NCBI GenBank assembly: GCA_900751695.1 | Contig: CAADSS010000058.1 | Location: 1-8,416 of the forward strand | Reading direction: 5' to 3' | DNA length: 8,416 nt | Source of the DNA: an uncultured Collinsella sp. | GTDB taxonomy: Bacteria; Actinomycetota; Coriobacteriia; Coriobacteriales; Coriobacteriaceae | In this document: piece after piece, positions 1 through 5,293 of the stretch | Layout: every line of letters begins with the position of its first letter | Position numbering within the stretch: the stretch's first letter is position 1 | Position numbers and translations under genes: made by a program | Notes under the pieces: generated by a model | What the model was told of the DNA's origin: nothing | Database searches by the model: none | The model's input: only the letters and a program-made list of their open reading frames with translations

Positions 1-60
1 CGGCGGGCAAAAAAGCCCCCGGGGGGGGGGCCTTCGGCCCAAACGGGGGTGGGGGGCCTC
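1..60. other. Low-complexity G/C homopolymer contig end, possible damaged terminator
   Basis: Five C are followed by ten G (16-30), then a short perfect hairpin GGGCC-TTC-GGCCC (28-40), then further G runs. Read on the minus strand, the GC-rich hairpin region is followed by six T (9-14), the layout of an intrinsic terminator for the leftward genes. The long homopolymers at the very edge suggest collapsed or erroneous assembly of such a hairpin rather than natural sequence, so the exact bases here should not be trusted. No gene is visible. Confidence 0.45.
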
Positions 61-88
61 TTCCGCCCGGCCGCCCCGCCGCTGTTTG

Positions 89-152
89 TGATCCCTTTTC
101 CTCCGTCCCCTTCGGGTCACATGATCTGCTGGGGACGGAGGAAAACGGATCA
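89..152. repeat. Long near-perfect inverted repeat (hairpin 1)
   Basis: The arms at 89-110 and 131-152 are 22 nt each and complementary except at one position, with a 20-nt loop (111-130). The core of the arm is CCTCCGTCCCC / GGGGACGGAGG flanked by TTTT / AAAA. There is no T-run following either arm, so this is not a textbook intrinsic terminator, although a stem this long could still stop or stabilise transcripts. It lies about 110 bp beyond the end of the MFS remnant. It may be one copy of a dispersed intergenic palindromic element; one window cannot show that. Confidence 0.75.
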
Positions 153-161
153 TTCGTAGGC

Positions 162-225
162 CCGTGGCCGCCTTGGAAACCGAATGACGGTACGAGCATC
201 CATTCGGCTTCCAAGGCGGCCACGG
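162..225. repeat. Long near-perfect inverted repeat (hairpin 2)
   Basis: The arms at 162-186 and 201-225 are 25 nt each with a single mismatch (position 179) and a 14-nt loop. The arm sequence differs from that of hairpin 1, so the two are not copies of each other. It starts only 9 bp from hairpin 1 and 35 bp downstream of the MFS remnant stop codon. No T-tract follows on either strand. It could be a transcript-stabilising or terminating structure, or a palindromic mobile-element remnant. Confidence 0.75.
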
Positions 226-260
226 ACAGAACGGGACAAACAGAAAAGAGCGACGGACGT

Positions 261-506
261 CTATTCCCCCGCCACGCTCGCGCGCAGCTTGGCGGCGATG
301 GGCTCGGATGCCAGCAGGAACACGAGCATGACCACGGAGCATGCCAGGCACACAATCCAGGTGCTCGCAAAGGAGCCCGTGGCATCGAACAGCACGCCCG
401 AGACGATGGCGCCCACGGTGCCGCCGACCATCTCGAGCGAGGTAATGGTGCCCGTGACCTTACCCAGGTCGGCCATGCCTGCAGGCTTGAAAGGCAAGGT
501 TGGGTG
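261..506 (-). pseudogene. 5'-truncated MFS transporter, C-terminal fragment
   Basis: The reading frame encodes about 80 residues that resemble the end of a major facilitator superfamily carrier. A loop with AGMADLGKVTGTITS leads into a glycine-rich membrane segment (MVGGTVGAIVSGVLFDATGS), then a last hydrophobic segment (TWIVCLACSVVMLVFLLAS) and a short cytosolic tail ending in TAG at 261-263. These match the last two of the usual twelve segments of a roughly 400-residue protein. The preceding ten segments are absent: directly upstream in the same frame is the TAG stop of the amidohydrolase gene (507-509). The only possible starts (TTG at 497, ATG at 476) have no ribosome binding site. It is therefore most likely a non-functional remnant of a deletion, or a misassembly joining two loci. 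The substrate cannot be inferred from the fragment. Confidence 0.75.
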
Positions 507-1802
507 CTACCGGTGGTCGGCGATATAGCCCAAAGCGACGGCGGTATAAGCCGCGGCACCGAGGGGAAGCTCGGCATCGTTAAAACGTGCCTTGGGATGG
601 TGCTGGGCAAAGTGTTCGTCCGTGTCGGTTACGGCCGCGCCCACGGTAAAGTACGCACTCGGAATCTCGCTCGAGATAAGCGCGAAGTCTTCACTCGCCA
701 TGGCATGGAAAAGCGGCAAGAAAGCCGCCTTGGGCAGCACTGCGCCCACGTAGCCAAGCGACGCCTGGGTCATATCGCTGTCGAGTACAAGCGGCGGAAC
801 ATCCGAAAACGTCTCGATGGTCGCCGGCGTACGATATGTTGCAGCAACGCCGTTAACGACCTCGGCGATGCGGGTCTTGAGGTGAGCCATGAGCTCAACA
901 TCAAAGCCGCGCAGCGTTCCCTCGAGCACGCAGGTGTCGGGGATGACGTTGGCCGCCAGGCCGCCAGCAAACTTACCGACGGTAAGTGCGACCTCCTTGG
1001 CCGCCGGCACTTCGCGAGCGATGAGCTCCTGAAGCGCCAGATGCACATGGACGCCGGCCGTGATGGGGTCGATGCAAATCTCGGGGCTCGAGCCATGGCC
1101 GCCCTTGCCCTGAAGCGTGATGCGAAAACCGTACACGCCCGAGAGCGCCGGGCTGCCGTAGAGCACCAGGCCAAGCGGCGACTGGCTGTTGACATGCATG
1201 GCAAAGGCCGCCTGAGGGCGCGGGTTCTGCAGCAGACCGTCGGCGATGGCGGCGCGGGCGCCCTCGAAGGTCTCCTCGCCCGGCTGGAACAGCAACTTCA
1301 CCGTGGCGTTGGCCTCCACAAGCTCGGCCTCGCGGGCCTTGAGCAAACGGGCCGCACCGAGCAGGGCCGTCGCGTGCATATCGTGGCCGCAGGCATGCAT
1401 GCAACCGTTGGTGGAAGCGAAAGGCTCGCCCGATTCCTCGGCAACGGGCAGCGCATCCATGTCGCCGCGCAGCATAACGACCGTACCGGCCTGTTCGTCC
1501 GCGCAGACGCCATTGCCCTGGGCCGCGGCGGCACCGGCGCCGACAAGGCCCACAACGCAGGAACCATCGACGAGCGTGGTATGGGGGATGTCCATCTCGT
1601 CCAGACGTGCCTGGATATAGGCAGACGTCTGCGGAAGATTGTTACCGAGCTCGGGCATCTGGTGTAGATCGTGTCGCCACGCAGCGAGCTCGTCTGCAAA
1701 AGCCTGAGCTTCTGCGACAAGACCGTCACCGATAGCGGTCTGCGCCGCTGCGGTAGCCTGAGGCGCTGGTTGCGGTTGAAAATCGGACAGAGCTGGTGCC
1801 AT
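507..1802 (-). CDS. M20-family (M20D-like) metal-dependent amidohydrolase
   Basis: This 431-residue cytosolic hydrolase belongs to the M20 peptidase/aminoacylase group related to hippurate hydrolase, IAA-amino-acid hydrolase and N-acyl-amino-acid deacylases. These enzymes cleave an amide bond between an acyl group and an amino acid using a dinuclear metal site. Visible motifs are LRGDMDALP (111-119), MHACGHDMHA (135-144, with Cys138, His140 and Asp141), FQPGEE (172-177, catalytic and metal-binding Glu), Met-His203, GKGGHG (232-237, His236 in the lid domain), SEDFA (370-374) and the C-terminal HH pair (401-402) near PLG (413-415). All expected ligands are therefore present. An Ala/Gln/Pro-rich N-terminal extension of about 30 residues precedes the conserved core. 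I chose the ATG at 1802 because GGAGGG lies 5 nt upstream; the frame stays open far beyond but crosses the upstream gene's terminator. The exact acyl substrate is not determinable. An MFS remnant follows immediately on the same strand, with no visible terminator between them. Confidence 0.93.
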   Translation of the reverse strand: MAPALSDFQPQPAPQATAAAQTAIGDGLVAEAQAFADELAAWRHDLHQMPELGNNLPQTSAYIQARLDEMDIPHTTLVDGSCVVGLVGAGAAAAQGNGVCADEQAGTVVMLRGDMDALPVAEESGEPFASTNGCMHACGHDMHATALLGAARLLKAREAELVEANATVKLLFQPGEETFEGARAAIADGLLQNPRPQAAFAMHVNSQSPLGLVLYGSPALSGVYGFRITLQGKGGHGSSPEICIDPITAGVHVHLALQELIAREVPAAKEVALTVGKFAGGLAANVIPDTCVLEGTLRGFDVELMAHLKTRIAEVVNGVAATYRTPATIETFSDVPPLVLDSDMTQASLGYVGAVLPKAAFLPLFHAMASEDFALISSEIPSAYFTVGAAVTDTDEHFAQHHPKARFNDAELPLGAAAYTAVALGYIADHR

Positions 1803-1807
1803 AGATG

Positions 1808-1813
1808 CCCTCC
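1808..1813 (-). promoter_or_regulatory. Ribosome binding site deciding the amidohydrolase start
   Basis: GGAGGG sits 5 nt before the ATG at 1802. It settles the start, because the same frame remains open to about 2273 through the upstream terminator and the 3' end of the transporter gene. Confidence 0.85.
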
Positions 1814-1832
1814 AGTAACGTTTTTGCAGCAC

Positions 1833-1854
1833 GCACTTTGATAGCGTAAAGTGC
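1833..1854. promoter_or_regulatory. 7-bp inverted repeat in the amidohydrolase leader, possible operator
   Basis: GCACTTT (1833-1839) and AAAGTGC (1848-1854) are perfect inverted arms separated by 8 nt. The repeat lies about 31 bp upstream of the amidohydrolase ATG and downstream of the preceding terminator. A -10-like TATCAA (minus strand) falls inside the spacer, but I find no convincing -35 at correct spacing. It could be a repressor operator or a small leader hairpin. Confidence 0.4.
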
Positions 1855-1880
1855 AAGGCACAACTGTAAGGGCATGACAT

Positions 1881-1906
1881 AAAAAATGCCGCCCTGGGAG
1901 GGCGGC
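1881..1906 (-). terminator. Intrinsic terminator of the DMT transporter gene
   Basis: GCCGCCCT (1888-1895) pairs perfectly with AGGGCGGC (1899-1906) around a 3-nt loop. On the minus strand the stem is followed by A and six T (1886-1881). It lies 12 bp after the transporter stop codon, so the transporter and the amidohydrolase are probably separate transcription units. Confidence 0.9.
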
Positions 1907-1918
1907 GCAACAAGTTGT

Positions 1919-2902
1919 TTACAATTGCGGGCGTGATTTTCGGCGCAAGAAATCGAAATGCGTCTCGCTCAAGATAATCGACAGGAAGATGAGCGCGAAG
2001 CCGACGAGCAGACGCGAGGTGAGCGCCTCCCCCATCAGCAGCACCGAAAACAACACACCCGAAGGCGACTCCATCGAAAGGAGCAGCGAGCCCGTCGAGG
2101 CCGGGACGTGCGCCAAGCCGACGTTTTGGATGAGCAGCGCCACGCACGTGCAGCCCACCGAGAGAAAGACCATTACGCCGATAAAGCTCGGCGTCCACAC
2201 GGACAGAGGCGCCTGGGTCTCGAATAGCAGCGACGAGATCAGGCTCAGCACGCCGTTGCCCACAAACATCCAAAACGTGATGACGTTGATGTCCATCTTG
2301 CGGCCGTACTTGGCGGTCACCGCCATCTGGATGGCAAAGAAGACCGCGCCGCCCAGTGTGATGACATCGCCGACATTGAACTCGACGCTATCGAGCGCCA
2401 CCAGGCCAATGCCCGCCAGGCACAGCAACGCGGCGCCCAAGTTGTAACGGGTAAGCTTTTCGCCGCTTAGGACGTAGCTCGCAAACGGCACGAGGATGCA
2501 ATAGGTACCCGTCAAAAATGCACTCTTGCCCGCCGTGGTCTGTGCCAGGCCAATCGTCTGCAAACCGTAGGCACCCCACATGAGCGCGCCCATGCCAAGC
2601 CCGACGATTAGGTTGCGGGCATTGAAATGAGCGATGATGCGTTTGTGGAAGATGACGAACATAACCAGCGAAGCCGGAAGGAAGCGCACGTAGAGCAGCT
2701 CGAACACCGGAATGGTATCGAGCGCATCTTTCATGGTGGTGAAGGAATAGCCCCAGATGACCGCTATCGAAAGCAGCAAGACCTTCCAGAACAGCGGCGA
2801 GCGTGCGCCGGCACCGCGAGAGGCGCCGCCGGCACCCAAGTCTTCGCGGGCCACAGGGCTGTCGGGCAAGTTTTCGATTTCGTTGGCAGCGTATTGGGCC
2901 AT
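1919..2902 (-). CDS. DMT superfamily / EamA-domain transporter
   Basis: This is a 327-residue inner-membrane protein of the drug/metabolite transporter superfamily, with two EamA repeats of five segments each. After a hydrophilic cytosolic N-terminus of about 37 residues rich in Gly, Ala and acidic residues, the first repeat spans about 38-171. It includes the characteristic early Trp-Gly (WGYSF, 50-54), the Arg-containing YVRFLPASL (71-79) and GLQTIGLAQTTAGKSAFLTG (113-132). The second repeat spans about 178-313 with LIQNVGLAHVPASTGSLLLS (257-276) and the conserved Glu-Pro-type position appearing as ESPSGVLFSVLLMGE (278-292). Length is slightly above the usual 280-310 because of the tail. 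The ATG at 2902 has GAGGA at 2909-2913, 6 nt upstream. It lies between two terminators and so probably stands alone. Family members export or import amino acids and other small metabolites; the substrate here is unknown. Confidence 0.9.
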   Translation of the reverse strand: MAQYAANEIENLPDSPVAREDLGAGGASRGAGARSPLFWKVLLLSIAVIWGYSFTTMKDALDTIPVFELLYVRFLPASLVMFVIFHKRIIAHFNARNLIVGLGMGALMWGAYGLQTIGLAQTTAGKSAFLTGTYCILVPFASYVLSGEKLTRYNLGAALLCLAGIGLVALDSVEFNVGDVITLGGAVFFAIQMAVTAKYGRKMDINVITFWMFVGNGVLSLISSLLFETQAPLSVWTPSFIGVMVFLSVGCTCVALLIQNVGLAHVPASTGSLLLSMESPSGVLFSVLLMGEALTSRLLVGFALIFLSIILSETHFDFLRRKSRPQL

Positions 2903-2942
2903 GGAACGTCCTCACACTCAAACTGGGCGTGGTGTCCGCACG

Positions 2943-2971
2943 CGTATGGCTGCGTGCCGCCTCATGGTCAA
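2943..2971 (-). promoter_or_regulatory. Weak candidate promoter for the DMT transporter gene
   Basis: TTGACC (2971-2966) resembles a -35 box. CATACG (2948-2943) follows after 17 nt but matches the -10 consensus at only three of six positions. The implied leader is about 35 nt. The -35 touches the T-tract of the upstream terminator. This is the best candidate seen in the short gap before the gene, and it is only tentative. Confidence 0.3.
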
Positions 2972-2973
2972 AT

Positions 2974-3008
2974 AAAAACGGGGCGCACCGGACCCCCGGC
3001 ACGCCCCG
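2974..3008 (-). terminator. Intrinsic terminator of the YhgE/Pip operon
   Basis: CGGGGCG (2979-2985) pairs with CGCCCCG (3002-3008), and an inner CCGG/CCGG pairing (2988-2991 with 2996-2999) extends the stem. On the minus strand it is followed by five T, then ATTT. It is about 95 bp downstream of the second YhgE/Pip stop codon; the gap 3009-3103 contains no gene that I can support. Confidence 0.85.
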
Positions 3009-3103
3009 CTACTGTAGCAACAACCAAGCATCCCACGCAATTCACTACGCTAAAGCATCGGGTTGGAAGACCTCGATGTTCCGACGGCGTTTACGTGGCT
3101 GAA

Positions 3104-5293
3104 CTAAATCAACTTAGTTGACTCCAGCTTTTCGATAATCCAGTCGTTGGCTTTGATGACCGGGCGGCGGAAGACGACGCCCAGGGCCAGCGACGGAATC
3201 AGATAGCTCGCCAGAATGCCCAGCTCAACCCAGTACTCCATATGGTAGGCGCCAGCCATGGCGGCATGCATGGCGTTGATGCCATGGGTAAACGGCAGGA
3301 ACGGATATATCGCCTGGAACACAGGGCCGGTCATCTCGATGGGGAACGTACCGCCCGAACCGCCGACCTGCATGACCAGCAGCACAACGGCCAAAGCCTT
3401 GCCGATATCGCCAAACGACACCGTAAGCGTGTAGACGATATTGGAGAACACGAGACTCGCGACCCAGCCCGCCAGCACAAACTGCAGCGGGTTGTCGCAC
3501 TGAATGCCAAAGAACAGGATGTCGCCCGCACACACGAGCGTTGCCTGTAGCAGAGCCAGACCGCCAAAGAACAGGTAACGACCCAGGTAGATCTCGTGCA
3601 GGCGCACGGGGATGAGCTCGTTGATAAGCTCATCGTCAACCGAGACCTTCATCATGGCCGCCAGTACGATCGAGCCGACCCAGAGCGACAAAATCGTGTA
3701 GAACGGCGCCATGGCCGAACCGTAGTTGCGGATCGGATAGACCGGCTTGCGGTCGAGCGCGACGGGACCGGAAAGCGACACGGCCAGACCCTCGGGATCA
3801 TTGCCGATCATCGTCTTGATCGTAGCGAGGTCATCTGACATCAAGGCACCGTCGAGCTCGTCCTTAAACGCGCTGATCTTGTCCGACGCCTTGCCCAGCT
3901 GATCGGAAGCCTTGTTGACCAGCTTTGCAGCCTTGGAGAGGCCCTTTGCCAGCGAACCGGATGCGTCGGTCAGGCCGTCTACGGCGCTATCCAGATCGCC
4001 CGAGATACCATCGAGCGAGTCCAGAATGCCCGAGACGGTCTTCTTGAGCTCTTTGGCCTTAACCGAGAACGTGGAATCGTAATCGGATTTGGCGCCCGCG
4101 ATGCCGGCCTTGGCATCAGCGATGGCCTGATCGACCTCGGCACGCGAGTTGTTGACCTCGGCCATGCTATCGGAGAGAGACTTCGCGGTAGCCGCCAGAT
4201 CCTTGGCATTGTTGCGGTACTCAACGGCGATTCTGCCCAGCGACGTCGCGGCGGACTTGAGGCCGTCCTTCAAATTCTCATCGCTCACCTGGTCGGCAAG
4301 GCTGCGGAGCTGATCGGCCATCGCATCGATATCCTTGGCGCGCGCATTGAGGGCCGCAGCGGCATCGTTGAGTTGGGACACCGTAAGGTCGACATGCTGG
4401 TTTGCGGTGTCGAACGCCTTCGCGAGCTCGGCAGACACATTGTCGAACGAACCCGCACTTCCATCGATTGCGGCATCGATGGCATCGTTTGCCGCCTTAA
4501 GCGCTTCTTTGGAATCATCGATGCCGCTTTTGGCATGTTCCATGAGCTGCTTTGTCGACTCATCGACGGCACCGGTCTGCTTGAGCATGCCGCTCGCCGA
4601 CGTCAGCGAATCGGACGTGGAGCTCAAAATGCCCGCCAGCGACGAAGCATTTGCCTGAACGTCTCGCAGGTCCTCAATCGAATCGCCAAGCGTCGAGGAC
4701 AGGTTGGCGATAAAGTTGCTGACCTGGTCGGTGCTCATGTAATCGAGCAGGCTGGACACCGTCTTAAGACCGATGCTCGTAATGGTCTCGGTAAAAGTTT
4801 CGTTAACCTGGCTCTGAACGGCACTCGAACCCTTCTCGGTCACGATCTGCGCAATGGCGTTGGCCTTCTGGTTCTCGTAGAACTCGATATCGGCATGCTT
4901 CACGTCGGTCGAAAAGAGCGTCATCATATCGGCACTAAACGTCTTAGGGATAACGACAGCCGCATAGTATGCGCCCGATTTGACGCCCTCGATGGCCTTT
5001 TCTCGATTGTTGAGTACAACCCAATCGAAGCTCTCGTTGCCGCGCAGGGTGGCGGTCACGTTTTCACCCACGTTGACCTCAACGGGGATCAGATCGCTCT
5101 CGTAACCCTCATCGGTGTTGACCACGGCGATCTTAAGATTGCCGGTGTTGCCGTACGGGTCCCAGCTGCCGGCGATGTTAAACCACGCGTACAGGCACGG
5201 TACGATAACGAGGCCCATCACGACAACCAAGCCGATTACGGAGCGAGACACATTTTGGACATCGCGCTTAAACAGATGCAGGATGTTCTTCAT
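3104..5293 (-). CDS. YhgE/Pip family membrane protein, second of tandem pair
   Basis: This is a 729-residue envelope protein with the typical YhgE/Pip layout. Segment 1 is at about 18-41 (VIGLVVVMGLVIVPCLYAWF), followed by the family motif SWDPYGNTGNLKIAVVNTD (43-61) and SGAYYAAVVIPKTFS (106-120). A long Ala/Ser/Asp/Leu-rich predicted coiled-coil ectodomain covers about 190-490. A C-terminal ABC-2-like module of about five segments starts at YPIRNYGSAMAPFYT (519-533) and contains GGSGGTFPIEM (644-654) and YPFLPFTHGINAMH (663-676). Relatives include the lactococcal phage infection protein Pip and Bacillus YhgE and YueB, several of which are phage receptors; their native transport or envelope role is poorly defined. 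The ATG at 5293 directly follows the upstream stop codon, and its AAGGAGGTGA lies 7 nt upstream inside that gene, so co-translation is expected. No ATP-binding subunit is nearby. Family assignment is firm; the cellular function is not. Confidence 0.93.
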   Translation of the reverse strand: MKNILHLFKRDVQNVSRSVIGLVVVMGLVIVPCLYAWFNIAGSWDPYGNTGNLKIAVVNTDEGYESDLIPVEVNVGENVTATLRGNESFDWVVLNNREKAIEGVKSGAYYAAVVIPKTFSADMMTLFSTDVKHADIEFYENQKANAIAQIVTEKGSSAVQSQVNETFTETITSIGLKTVSSLLDYMSTDQVSNFIANLSSTLGDSIEDLRDVQANASSLAGILSSTSDSLTSASGMLKQTGAVDESTKQLMEHAKSGIDDSKEALKAANDAIDAAIDGSAGSFDNVSAELAKAFDTANQHVDLTVSQLNDAAAALNARAKDIDAMADQLRSLADQVSDENLKDGLKSAATSLGRIAVEYRNNAKDLAATAKSLSDSMAEVNNSRAEVDQAIADAKAGIAGAKSDYDSTFSVKAKELKKTVSGILDSLDGISGDLDSAVDGLTDASGSLAKGLSKAAKLVNKASDQLGKASDKISAFKDELDGALMSDDLATIKTMIGNDPEGLAVSLSGPVALDRKPVYPIRNYGSAMAPFYTILSLWVGSIVLAAMMKVSVDDELINELIPVRLHEIYLGRYLFFGGLALLQATLVCAGDILFFGIQCDNPLQFVLAGWVASLVFSNIVYTLTVSFGDIGKALAVVLLVMQVGGSGGTFPIEMTGPVFQAIYPFLPFTHGINAMHAAMAGAYHMEYWVELGILASYLIPSLALGVVFRRPVIKANDWIIEKLESTKLI

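Noticed and set aside
504..1667. Plus-strand open frame of 387 codons antisense to the amidohydrolase
   Set aside because: The opposite strand has every catalytic motif of an M20 hydrolase. The antisense product is an Arg-rich sequence without recognisable features.
1803..2273. Longer 588-residue version of the amidohydrolase extending upstream
   Set aside because: It would read through the transporter gene's terminator and 3' coding region. A strong ribosome binding site marks the ATG at 1802.
3102..3121. Short inverted repeat around the second YhgE/Pip stop codon (AACTAA/TTAGTT)
   Set aside because: The stem is AT-rich and only 5-6 bp, lies in coding sequence and has no T-tract. The clear terminator is further downstream at 2974-3008.
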